Shown: piece after piece, positions 31,984 through 43,540 of the stretch
How positions within the stretch are numbered: position 1 is the stretch's first letter
Layout of the letters: each line of letters starts with the position of its first letter
DNA from: Gnetum montanum
Taxonomy: Eukaryota; Streptophyta; Gnetopsida; Gnetales; Gnetaceae
Direction: 5' to 3'
Assembly (NCBI GenBank): GCA_015680685.1
Contig: MNCI01002010.1
Coordinates: 188,001 to 242,413 of the forward strand
DNA length: 54,413 nucleotides
Program-made: the position numbers and the translations under genes
The notes under the pieces: model-generated
What the model saw: only the letters and a program-made list of their open reading frames with translations
Told to the model about the DNA's origin: nothing
Databases searched by the model: none

Positions 31984-33488
31984 TGTGGGGTCTTGGGTTT
32001 GAAGTGAACATCATTTGGAGTGTAGATGTAGCCACTCAAAGTGGTTAGGCTTTCACTCATTTCCCAACCCTCCTAGGATCCCACTTAGTAGGATGAGTGT
32101 TATGGCTCTAGGTGATGATTCTTTATTTATTAATTTGAAAAAAATATTTTCTTAGTTAAATAATAGATATATATCATACATATATAGATAAACTAGTTAT
32201 TTATATGTATAATTAATTGGACATGACTTAATTATCTCATTGTCTAATGACTATTATGGAAGTTCAAGGTTAGTGTAGGGATACCTCTTTCAATTTCCTT
32301 GTTTTTTTCTCTATGTATGTATTTTTTATAGGTTTCTTGGAGGTCATGGAGTCATCTTGTTTGAGATATGAGCTCTTAAGAGAGACATCTTGGATGTCAT
32401 TAGACATCTGAAAAGTTTTTGTATAAATTTTAAGTAAGACGTCTCACTAGAAAGGATACTTCACAAATTAGTATGAGGCATCTCACTATTGACCTTTTGG
32501 TATGTTAAAACCTTAGAGAAAATGGAGAGTGTAGAATGTGTGCATGTGACTATGATCTTGCAACATCATAAGAGAATGTATCAACAAAAAGACTTCAAAT
32601 AGAGAGATAATACTTCAAGAACATGATTTGCAATGATGAAATAAAGAAAAAAGAGGATAAGATAAGAACGTAGATGTTAATGGAGTCTACAAGCCAAAAA
32701 AAGATGTTTCAAGGATTATTGTGAAGCACAAAGGCTAGAGAAATACTTTAGATATTAAAGTGTAACTAGAAGAAATACATCTTACTAAAATAGTAGATGT
32801 CTAGCTAGCATAACATACATCTATAAGAAGATGTCTCATAGTAGATAACTACATCTTTAAGTAGACATCTCTTTTGCATTGAAGCTAGTCATAGACAGAC
32901 ATCTCTTCTTTGAAGTAGACATCTATACTAGCCATTTAATAGCCATTGCACATATTTTAAGTTTTTGGAAACATCAAGAGTATAAGAAAAATTAAAATTC
33001 TTGGGAATTATGAAAGAACTATTCATTAAAAGGTTCATTATTGGCTACTCTATAGAATTTGTCTTTGTTCTTCATTGTATCATCATTTACTTCTATTGAT
33101 TGTATTAAGCCTTAAATGAAAAATATCTATAAACAAAGTTACACTTCTTTCTTGTTCTTTTTATTTCTTTCTTATAGTCCTACAAGGTTGATGTGCTTCT
33201 TGTGGAAAGGCATCTTTGTTAAGCTTGTTGGGACCTTACAACGTTGAGTGGTTTTGCAATGACAAAACACTTTAGAGTAAAGCTTACATTTGTAAATGTT
33301 GTGGGATTATTTAAACCACATTTTGAGCTTTTTGTAACCTTGAAGTGTTTAGTGGTTTTCAAAAAAAAAAATACTTCAAAGTGAAGCTCAAATCTTATAA
33401 AGGATGTTGTTCACTTCGAACCACATTTTGAAGAAACAAACTCTAGTGGTGTGCATGGATTCTACCCTTCAAGCGTGGAAGTACCCAA
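31984..33488 (+). repeat. 5' LTR of a Ty1/copia element, first part
   Basis: The segment ends at the insertion of element C and continues at 43,388-43,484, just before a TGGTATCAAAGC primer site. The start TGTGGGGTC is proposed because it mirrors the CCACA end; this is not proven. U3 contains the octamer AGACATCT at 32,393, 32,402, 32,873, 32,897 and 32,917, and its reverse complement at 32,795 and 32,829. A TATAAAC lies near 33,130. Confidence 0.5.
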
Positions 33489-34256
33489 TGATGGGTTGCA
33501 ATATTGTGTACACGATATTATGGCTTGCCTTAAAATCTATAAATAAGAGGCAGCATCCCTTGTTTCCAATAGTTAGATTCCAACCCTTAGCCAAAATCTT
33601 GCATTTTTGTTAGCCTAGAGTTAGAATTATTTCTATGTGCCCACTGTAGAGTCATAAAGTGAACGGATCTTTATTTGAGCAATTTGTACTTAAGCACAAT
33701 TTGTGAATGGCAATAAATATGAACTTGATGATAAACCTTGCAGCATACAACTTAAGATAATTAGTTATTAATTGTTATTTAATGCTTTCATAATTAATTA
33801 ATCTCTCTTAATCCTTAATCTCCTTAGTTAAATACACTTAGTACAATCACTTTGAATATGCCTGTAGTGCTTGGTAACCCAATACCGATTAGCGTTTGGT
33901 AATCCTAGCAGTGTTATACTAGTTCAAGATGTGTATAGTAAGTGAGAATGAATATTGGTGTTAGGAACAATTAAACTTAGTTAATGAATATTTAATATAG
34001 GTTAGCCACTTAGTTTCTCTCTCTTTACTTTATTAGCAGAAGACATAAAAACCTTAAAATATATAAAAATCATGTACTTCAGACTTAGTTAATCATACAA
34101 CCATGACAACACAAGTAAGTTTGGGAAGACAATGATTGATTAACCTTGAGTGTTCCATTAAGTTGTGTAAGCACGTAGTACTTGGAGTTCAACCGGATCA
34201 CACGTGCTATGCTCTCATTCATATGGTTGAGTGTAGGGTTACCTCACCACTCATCA
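33489..34256 (+). repeat. 5' LTR of element C
   Basis: Starts TGATGGGTTGC, ends CACTCATCA. TATAAATAAG is at about 33,537-33,546, only 50 bases from the start, so U3 is very short. It aligns over its full length with 42,614-43,382. Confidence 0.92.
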
Positions 34257-34275
34257 TTGGTGTTGTTGCCAAGGA
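34257..34275 (+). other. Primer-binding site of element C (Asp-tRNA type)
   Basis: TTGGTGTTGTTGCCAAGGA follows the LTR directly. It differs from the Athila-type TTGGCGCCGTTGCCGGGGA only by C-to-T and G-to-A transitions. Confidence 0.82.
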
Positions 34276-34639
34276 CTTAGTTGTTTGTGCACTACATAGA
34301 ACATAGGAAATCATTCATGTCATTCAGAGTATTAAATGAACCCTTAGGTTTAATTAAGAAAAAAAAACAATGGTACATTGCACACCAAACAAAACATAAT
34401 GTGTTCTTCTTCACATAAGAGCACTTCACCACTTAGGACTAATAGAAAAGACAATCGGAAGTAGAACATACATAACAAAGACCCACCAGTTACTCAATAG
34501 TTTAGGGTTATATATTCTCATCCTAATGATTAGATATCTAGTTTTACCTTTATTCTCCATCAAGATGAAAAACTATGTTGGAGAGACTTAGAGGGTAACA
34601 TAGTATTGTCCCTAGACTGATCTTTCCCTTACATGCTCA

Positions 34640-36320
34640 TTCGTGCTCTTCCATGAATAGGCATGCCACACCTATACGTAGAATACATTGCACATGATTA
34701 TGATTTAAGGGACTACCATCCCACAGAAGTGCAACGTCAAAGGGACGTGAGACAGGAGAGATATCATACATCTTTGAAGGGTAAGTGGCTCCATAACATT
34801 CTACACATCTTGAGAAAAATTCAAGGTGATGAACCTATTCCAACAGGTTCATCACAAAACGATGTTCCTCCTCTAGACATTGGTCAAGAGGTAGTGCATC
34901 AGAACCTACACTCCATGATTCATAACCCTGGTTCTAGTACACATGAACATGAAGTGTTCAATGAAGGAACACAACTACATAGTAAGGGTGAACATTCTAA
35001 TCATGACCATGATCATGGCTGACACCACTGAAGAGAAATTAGAACACACCATCATGGTTGTGGTTCTCCTCTTTCTTCACCTTCACCTTCACCGTCTCCT
35101 TCTATATCAAGTTGTAGTCACAAGGAAACCAAGCATGTGGATAAGGGGAAACAAACTGAGAATCACCCATAGGATAATTGTGAATGAGGATGAGGGCACT
35201 CTAGAGAATCAAGGCATAGAATGGAAAGTAGGGAACCACATGAACATCATAGATGCTATGAACGAGATGATCACAAAGAACCCCTACTTGCAAGATGAAG
35301 TATATTAGATATAATAGAGGTAGTTAGAATTCCATGAAGCCACCGAAAAGATAGTAGGATCAAGAGGTTAGACATGAATAATATTCCAGGGTTTGAGGGG
35401 GGATACAATACTAATTCTCAAAATCATTTACAAGTGTTTCACAATTCATGTGCCTTGCAAAATATAGAAAATAAGTAGCAAAAATTAAAGTTGTTTTCTA
35501 GGACACTAATAAAAGAAGCTGAAAGTTGGTCTAAGTCCTTAGAATTGGATTCCATTAGGAGATGGAGTATAATGGTAGAACTATTTAATGATAAATACCA
35601 AACATATTCCAGGGTGTATAAGTTGTGAAAGCAAATCCAAGGATGGAAGCAAGAAAACCATGAACCCTTGGATGCTACCATGGACCACTATTACGCATTG
35701 TTACATCATTGCCTTGGCCATGTTTATTCATAGAGGGATCAACTATGCCATCTTGTAGATGGACTTAGGCATGAAACAAGGAGAACACTTGGGAAATATG
35801 CCCAAGGAAGATTATCTGAGCTTAGGTCTCATCAAATACATAGGTTGTTAGAAAAAGTAGCCAAAGAAAAAGGTGAGCTACGCAAGAGAGAAAGTGTAGA
35901 GGAATTCCTTCCCTCCATAGGAAAGGAGTAAGATTTTGTGAGGAGGAGGAAGAGTCACCACTTGAAGAGATGGTGAATAGGAAGACTTTTCTACTCCAAA
36001 AATTAACAATAGAAGTTTCGACAAAGGTAGATCAAATATGTGAATCCATTGATAGTAGGTTTGAAACTATTTTGAAAATTGAAGAGGAGTCTAGGAGCGA
36101 GGTAGTGATCTAGACAAAAAGAAAAAAAGAGATGAAGAAATTGCACATAACAAATGTAAGGGTAAGATAGCCTTCATAGAAGAGGTTGTGGATTCAAACA
36201 TAGACAATGACAGTGGATGTGAGATTTTCCAATATGACCATCTTAAGGGATGTTGCCTAGTGATCTCACATCTACAAGAGTCTAGGGTGTATGCACTCAA
36301 CCCACGACCAAATAAATGAC
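34640..36320 (+). pseudogene. Gag (element C)
   Basis: A His/Ser-rich N-terminal part (34,663-35,120) precedes the capsid core at about 35,370-35,800: NNIPGFEGGYNTNSQNHLQ, LKLFSRTLIKEAESWSKSL and RRWSIMVELFNDKYQTYS, matching element B. The zinc-knuckle region at about 36,217-36,255 reads CEIFQYDHLKGCC, with one Cys replaced by Phe relative to B. Several TAG/TGA stops are present. The Pro/Tyr/Gln-rich tail up to 36,750 contains the N-linked duplication. Confidence 0.78.
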
Positions 36321-36428
36321 AAACACCTCAATGATTACCTTATCCCCAAGGTAATCCAAGGAATTTACATCAACCCTTAATGTATTATCCAAGTGGAACT
36401 CCACCAAAATCCATGGAAAAACATTAAA

Positions 36429-36534
36429 AGTTGTAATATCCACAATCATGGGGGATGTCACCACCAAGGCAACAATACCCNCAGTTGTAATATCCACAAT
36501 CATGGGGGATGTCACCACCAAGGCAAAAATACCC
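36429..36534 (+). repeat. 52-bp duplication flanking an N (probable assembly join)
   Basis: 36,429-36,480 and 36,483-36,534 are the same but for one base, separated by an N at 36,481 and one base. Element B has this gag segment only once. Two contig ends overlapping without being merged would give this pattern. Confidence 0.8.
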
Positions 36535-36959
36535 ATACCAGCAACCCGATCCATATGGCTATTACATGCAATATCCCATCTCTCCATGTGACTCTATTAG
36601 TCATGGTACACAACAACATCACTACCAAGTCCATGAATATTATATAATTCCTTCTCCTATTGGAGATAACCCACAAACATACCATCCTCCAAATCCAACC
36701 GTAGCTCTCCCACACATAGCTCCACTACCACCTACTCCAGCAATGTAGGGGGAACTACATGCTCAACTATAGTAGCGTAATGTCATAAGGGTACTAAATC
36801 CTAAACCTACTATTGGGGCTGACAACTGTATGAAGAAAATACCTTTCTTTAGACCCAACAGTCCAACCAAGCCCTTACCGTCACAAGTGGTTGAACCACA
36901 AAATGCTTCTCAATGAAAGAAGGCTTCATAGATCCCTTCAAACCAAATATAGATCTCAA

Positions 36960-37570
36960 TGCATATGGTTATGTTAATGCATGCCATTAAAGATTAGATA
37001 AAGGTAAGCCACCTTCCTAGGAAATTCTCTAAGTTTGGAAGCACCCTAATCTATCTCCAGATCATTGGGAATGACCCATGTAAAGCTCTTTTGGATTCAA
37101 GTTCCAGAGTTAATTTAACCTTGCAAGAAATGTATAAGGCTTGGAACCTACCTCCATTAAAAAAGAGTAATATTTGTTTAGAGCTGGCTGACCAGTCCAT
37201 CACTATTTCCTTAGGATTAGTTGAGGACATCATTACCACTATGTGTGAGTGGTCATACGTAGTTGATTTCCTAGTGATCTAAGTAAACAATAGTAAAGGA
37301 AACTTCCCAATCATGATGGAAAGTGTTTGGCTGAGTACTATAGGTGCATGCCTAGGAATCTTTGATATTTCCCTAGAGATATCCAAAGAAAATACTTTTG
37401 GAAAGATTGAGAAGAAGAAGGTTCCATGCATCGCGTACAGTGACACAGGGTGTAATTATGTGTAGAGATCATGGGTTGTAAAGAGTTTAACATTACTTGA
37501 ATGCAACCAATGTGCATAGGAGATTAATATACAAAAGTGCCTATATGCAATAGCCACACAATAAGAAGAC
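36960..37570 (+). pseudogene. Aspartic protease region (element C)
   Basis: The frame reads LLDSSSRVNLTLQEMYKAW, with the catalytic Asp kept but the Gly of D-S-G replaced by Ser, then LELADQSITISLGLVEDIIT as in element B. A stop follows FLVI. The segment after 37,300 (ISLEISKENTFGKIEKKKVP) leads into the RT linker. Confidence 0.75.
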
Positions 37571-37579
37571 ACCTAGTGG

Positions 37580-39235
37580 TTGATAATTGATCAAGAGAAG
37601 AACTCACTAATGTACATGGAACTAACCAAGGGAATAACTTGCACTTACATGGAAAACATAGATGCACTTGAGCAAGTTCGCCACCAACTTGCAAACCTTA
37701 ATCTTAAAAACATCAACTGGGGGAAGTTGGCAATTCTTGCAAAATTTAAACAAGAGCCCCTAAACTTGAAACCATTGCCCACTAGTTTGGAATACATGAC
37801 CCTAAAAAATGGAAAATCAGTAATCATCAATGCAAAATTTGCTCTCAAACAAAAAAGGAGACTGCTAGAAGTAATCAAAAAGTGGTCAAAACCCTTCACT
37901 TGGTCATATCCTAAAATTATTGGAATAGATCCTAGGATATGTCAACATAGGATTTGCACTGACCCTTCCATGAAACCTCAAAAATAACCATAGAAGCAAA
38001 TGAACCCAATACTGAAGCAAGTAGTGAAAGAAGAATTAGAACAACTTCTTAATGCTGGGTTCATATATCCAGTTGTTGATAGTGAATGGGTTAGGCCTCT
38101 AGTGATATACCTAAAAAGGAAGGTAAATGGAGGGTGTGTATAGATTTTAGACTGTTGAACATGGCAACAATTAAGGATCACTTTCCATTGTTGTTCATTG
38201 ACCAAGTCTTAGACACTATTTAAGGGCATCGTTACTATAGTTTTTCTATATGGTTATAGTGGATACAATCAAATACAGATTGCCCCAGAAGAACAAGCCA
38301 AAACAACATTCACCAGTCCTTTGGGAATTTTTGCATACAAACAGATGCCTTTTGGCTTATGTAATTCCCCTACCACATTTCAATTGTTAGTTCTAAGCAT
38401 TTTTCAATAGTAGATTGGAAATGGAGTAGAAGTTTTTATGGACGACTTCTCCACATATGAAACAAGTTTTGACCAAGCCTTGGACTGATTAAAGCAAGTG
38501 CTAAAATGATGTGTAGAAACTAAATTAAGACTCAACTGGCAAAAAAGCGATTTAATGGTCCAAGAGGGCATAGTACTTGGGCATAAGGTTTCAAATGCAA
38601 GAATAGAGGTAGGCCTAGATAAAGTTAGGGTCATCCAAGGAATAACCCACCAACCAAAAAATGTTAAAGATATTCGATCATTCCTTGGACATACTGGTTA
38701 TTATTGGAGATTCATTAAGAATTTTTCCAAGACTGGTAAATTTTGGTAGAACTAACCAAAAAGGATGTACATTTTGACTGGACTAGGGAATGCAAATGTG
38801 CATTCCAAACCTTGAAAAAATAGTTGGTAGAAAATCCCATTCTACAAGCTCCTGACTTGTCCCAATCGTTTCATATTATGATAGACATGTCCAACTATGC
38901 TTTAGGAGCCATACTTATAGAGTTAGATGACTAGAAATGTCCTTATTACATACACTATGCAAATAGGAGTATAGCTAGTGCACTATTGCACTACACAACT
39001 ACAAATCGGAGAAAGAACTTATGGCTATAGCATTTGCACTAGATAAGTTTAGGAACTACATGTTAGGCTACAAAGTATTTATTCACATGGACCATAGTGT
39101 GATTAGGTTTCTTATGAACAAGTTGACGGTTAGCCCTCATATTATACGATGGCTGGTAATCCTACAAGAGTTTGATCTAACAATGGTTGATCGAAAAGAC
39201 ACTGAGAACATAGTTGTAGATCATTTATCTTAGTT
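37580..39235 (+). pseudogene. Reverse transcriptase and RNase H (element C)
   Basis: RT entry is FKQEPLNLKPLPTSLEYMTL and FTWSYPKIIGIDPR. The palm runs through EEQAKTTFTSPLGIFAYKQM to VFMDDFSTYETSFDQALD (about 38,430), with both catalytic Asp present. EGIVLGHKVSNARIEV and VKDIRSFLGHTGYYWRF form the thumb. RNase H reads MIDMSNYALGAILIEL and KELMAIAFALDKFRNYMLGY up to 39,235. Stops are scattered (for example 38,220, 38,480, 38,750). Confidence 0.87.
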
Positions 39236-39269
39236 GTGATGGGACAATAAAGAGGATGCGTATGTAATG

Positions 39270-40580
39270 TCTGATGACTTTCATGATGAAGCCCTCTTTT
39301 TCAATGTAATGAATAACCAACCCATAGAAACAAATTGGTTTAGTGGTATTCTAACCTATCTTCTCACTCAAAAAACACCACAGGAGTTGGACCATAGAAA
39401 TAATAGTTTCTTCATAGCGCCAAGTATTTTATGGAGATCAATGGACAACTTTACAAAGTGTGTTCTAATGGCTTGGTTCGATGGTATATGCCCAATGTAG
39501 ACCAATTGAGAGTTCTCCAAGATGCTCATGAGGGCCCTTGTGGGAGTAACTATACGAGGAGACGAATGGCTCTTACAATGCTGCTTGTAGGATATTACTA
39601 GCCAGCATTATTTTGGGACACCCATCAATTTGTTCAATCTTGTGAGTGTTGTCAACGTGATGGGGGAATGACTGCTAGAATGGAGGGTTTGCAACAATGA
39701 ATACAACTGATAGAACCCTTCAACATTTGGGGAATAGACTTTATGGGGCCCATTACACCAATGTCAAATGGGAAAGCTTACATCATTGTTGCTATTGATT
39801 ATCTAATGAAATGGGCTGAAGCATCTACTATTAAGGATTGCACATCATCCACAGCGACACGATTTGTGCAACAACAAGTTGTTAATAGGTTTGGTATGCT
39901 GTGTGCACTTATATCAAATAATGGAACACATTTTACAGATGCAACTTTTTGAAAGCTCATGGAACACTTAGGGGTTGAACATAAACTAACTACACATTAC
40001 CACCCCCAAGTTAATGGACAAGCTGAGGTCACCAATAGGGAGATCACTAAGATATTAAGTAGAACAATTAGAAAATATAGGCAAAATTGGAGCACTAAAC
40101 TAAATAATTCTCTTTGGGCATACCTCTCCACTTGGAAGGTCCCTATGATTTAGTGTATAGAAAACATCCAAACTGAGCTTCATACACTATCAATGGCCTA
40201 TGATCTCCACCTAGATCTTGACCTAGCACAAAAAAGAAGGTTGGAAAATTTAAGTGTGCTAGATGAAAATTGATTAGTTGTCCTATCATCAAATGAGTTG
40301 CAGCAGGCATACAATAAGCGACATCATAACTTGAGAATTTGGAAGGTTAAGTACCAACCAGGAGATAAGGTTCTATACTGGAATCCCACACATGTGCCAA
40401 AACGCACAAAATTTTAAACACTGTGGAAAGGACCTTACATTATTTATGCAAACTTTTATTTGGGATTCATGACCATATACAAACCTAAGAGCCCTGATAA
40501 AAGATTATTGGTTAATGTGCAACAAACCAAACCCTTCCATAAGCTTAGGACAGCCAGTACACATTATAACTCTACATAAG
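39270..40580 (+). pseudogene. Integrase (element C)
   Basis: The zinc domain has lost a His (AHEGPCGSNY instead of GGH/N-F) but keeps CECCQ. The core reads [19 protein letters not shown], with the first Asp, then [10 protein letters not shown], where the second catalytic Asp is Asn, and NGQAEVTNREITKIL with the Glu. The C-terminal part is readable to KPFHKLRTAS near 40,560. Element B lost the first Asp instead, so the two copies decayed independently. Confidence 0.82.
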
Positions 40581-42613
40581 GGCAACCATGCTCATTATTT
40601 TGGATCTCCTCCTTCCAACTTAGTCATGGGGGAGATGGCCGCCACTGCTAATCAATTGAGGCCCTCAGTTCCCTTTTAAGTTTTTGTTTTACACATTTTT
40701 GTTTCAGAAATTTCTTTCACTTTTCTTGTCTTTGTTTTGCACCATCATTTATACGTTTTAATTTATGTGTAATATTATATTTTTGTTTTCTTATTTGATT
40801 GATTGATTTATTTTTTTGTTAAATTCATCACCAAATAAGTGTTCATCATGATGGTATGAATTGTATTCTATTGATTGTTAATGTTTGGTTTTTACCTATG
40901 AGTTATAATGAGATACTAAGGTTTGGTTCTTCTGATATAATAGGTAATGAATCCATAACACTCACACATCCATAAATTTCTATGGTCTCTCTTGGCTTGG
41001 AATTGTACAATCTCCTTCTTTAAGAATAAAACTTTTAACAAATTGGTGATTGTGCATTTCTCAAACTAAGGAAGGACTCAAGGACTAAAAAGGGTGTGCC
41101 TTCAAAGGGATGTGATGCATTTGTGTTGGCCATTCTCTTGGGTGGTTGGATTTTTTCTTCTTGAATCCTTTTACCATTCTGACATTGTCTTAATAACAAG
41201 AAGCTGAGATAATAAAAATATAAATATGTCTTTGCATGGTGTGGTTCTGAAAAAAAATAACAAAAAAAAATAGTGAGGATTCAAAGCACACCCCTTAGAC
41301 AAAATAATCATCTGAGCTACAAGAACTGGTTATGGAACTAAATAAACTCATTCCCTCTAACTAAGGCCCTTTCTTGTTTTCTACTTTTTCCTTTCTCATC
41401 TTTTTAGAATGGTGTTGACTCTTTGGTGGAGGCATTATTCTTACTTTGAGTGGATGGATTGGCCAAATCTATTAATGTGAAGTCACTGGATGTGGATTGT
41501 TTGAGGCTAGACTTGGAATGAGATCTACTCAATCACATTAACCATACATACACAAGGGACTGTACATAACCTTGTTCTTGGGACTCCATTCCATTCTCTT
41601 CTCTCCATCATTCTTTCTCCATTTTCCACTTCATTACCAACTATATCAATAGTTTGTATCTTGGTTGATGCATTGTTTTCTCTTTGGTAAGTTCTTGTGG
41701 TTAAGTATTTAACTCTTGTTTCCAAATGACATTCCCAAAGCCTACAGACTCTTTGAATGTGGGTTTTTCAGGCCATCAAAGGCATGAGCCTACTTTGGGG
41801 ATGACCCACTGGCATTCCTTTTTGGTGCNGGCCATCAAAGGCATGAGCCTACTTTGGGGATGACCCACTGGCATTCCTTTTTGGTGCTTCAATTAAATTC
41901 TTTCCCTTAAAAATTTCTGCAATCAACATTTTGTGTTCATTCCCATATTAAACATTTATTTTTCTTGGTGTCATCGTTATTTCTTTTTTCTCTATCTTTC
42001 TCATTCCTTTCCCTTTTCCAATCTTTCACTACTGGAGGATCACTCTTAGTCATGGGGCTCTCGGTCCAAATTTTTTGATTTTTCCTAAAGCCTACACCTT
42101 AGGTAGTCACCAGTGTTATATCTCTAAGATCAATATTAGCCATGTCATAATTCAGCCAATGGACTTTTTGCCAAGGTAAGGTATTAACTGCATTGTCATC
42201 CACTTATCCTTGCTTATATGTGACTGTGTTGTGTGTGAAAATGGCAATTAAATAGCAATGGACTAGATCTATTGATGACACTCAGGATGGATTGGTGCTG
42301 AAGTAGTGTAAGGAATGAGATTGATGGCATTGCAATGGACAAACAATAGAAGGTGCAATCTTGGCAATTAGCAGCAACACGTTTTCTCCTCTTCTTCTTT
42401 TTCTCTCTCTCTTCTCTCAACTACCAAATAATGCTGGATGTCAATTAGTGTTCACTCTTGTAATCATAAACATTAATATTGCTATGTATTATAATGTTGA
42501 TCCATTCACATGTAGTTCCATTTCCCATTAATTTCATTCAAGTCAATAATACTATACCTTCCCAAAATTTTCTAAGGAACTTGAGGACAAGTTTTCATTT
42601 AGTCATGGGGGTA
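40581..42613 (+). other. Non-coding 3' region and polypurine tract of element C
   Basis: No reading frame of interest is present. TTAGTCATGGGG occurs at 40,620, 42,046 and 42,599, the last forming the polypurine tract just before the 3' LTR. A 58-bp perfect duplication (41,771-41,828 and 41,830-41,887) flanks an N at 41,829, probably an unmerged contig overlap. A segment near 41,270 is shared with element B. Confidence 0.75.
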
Positions 42614-43382
42614 TGATGGGTCCCAAGATTGGATCCGCAATATTATGGATTACCTCAAAATCTATAAATAAGAGGCAACATCCATTGTTTCTAATAGTTA
42701 GATTCGAACCCTTAGCCAAACTCTTGCATTTTTGTTAGCCAAAGGTTAGAATTATTTCTGTGTGCCCGCAGTAAGAACCATAAAGTAAGTGGATCTTTAT
42801 TCGAGTAATTTGTACTTGAGCACAACTTGTGAAGGGTAATAAAGATGAACTTGATGATAAACCTTGCATCATATAGCTTAAGCTAATTAGTAATTAATTT
42901 TTATTTAATGCTTTCATAGTTAATTATTCTGTCTCAAACCTTAATCTCCTTAGTTAAATACACTCAGTACGATCACTTAGAGCATGTGTGTAGCACTTGG
43001 TAACCTATCAATGATTAGCATTTGGTAATCCTACTAGCATTATACTGGTTCAAGATGTGTACGACAAGTGAGAATGGAGACTGGTGTTAGGAATAGTTAA
43101 ACTTAGTTAATGAATAGTTAATATAGGTTAGCCACTTAGTTTCTCTCTCTTTACTTTATCAGTGGAAGAGATAAAAACCTTAAAATCTATAAAAATCATG
43201 TAACTCAAAATTACTTAACCATACAACCATGACAACACAAGTAAGTTTGGGAAGACAACGATTGATTAAACCAGAGTGCTCCATTAAGGTGTGTAAGCAC
43301 TTAGTCCTTGGAGTTCGACCGGATGATGCATGCTACGCTCGTATTCGTATGGTTGAGTGTAGGGGTACCTCACCAATCATCA
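42614..43382 (+). repeat. 3' LTR of element C
   Basis: Starts TGATGGGTCCC, ends CAATCATCA, aligned to 33,489-34,256 throughout, including TATAAATAAG and the run TTTCTCTCTCTTTACTTTAT. Confidence 0.92.
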
Positions 43383-43387
43383 CCCAA

Positions 43388-43498
43388 GTTGGAGAACCAT
43401 GCAAAATTTTTGTGTGATTTTGGTGGCTACAACGATTTTAATTGGGAAACTTATTCAACCTTCCTTCTAAGTTCTTAATCCACAAGTGGTATCAAAGC
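43388..43498 (+). repeat. Ty1/copia 5' LTR end and primer-binding site
   Basis: 43,388-43,484 completes the LTR begun at 31,984 and ends CCACA. TGGTATCAAAGC at 43,487-43,498 is one base off the initiator-Met-tRNA primer site TGGTATCAGAGC that is standard for plant Ty1/copia elements. Confidence 0.75.
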
Positions 43499-43540
43499 TT
43501 GGTACTCTCAAGTTTATGCTTCACGAATAAAGAAGAAGCT

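Larger units (their letters stand above)
33489..43382 (+). mobile_element. Element C: complete Athila-like LTR retrotransposon (9.9 kb)
   Basis: It has two LTRs of about 770 bp, an Asp-type primer site, gag, protease, RT, RNase H, integrase, a 2-kb non-coding 3' region and a polypurine tract, in that order, flanked by CCCAA. The LTRs agree at roughly nine bases in ten by eye, so the insertion is old. All protein frames are broken. Relative to B it is the same type of element in the other orientation. It sits inside the 5' LTR of a Ty1/copia element. Confidence 0.93.
33484..43387. repeat. Target-site duplication CCCAA around element C
   Basis: CCCAA at 33,484-33,488 and 43,383-43,387 immediately flanks the TG and CA ends of the two LTRs of element C. 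A perfect 5-bp duplication confirms a complete, unrearranged insertion. Confidence 0.93.
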
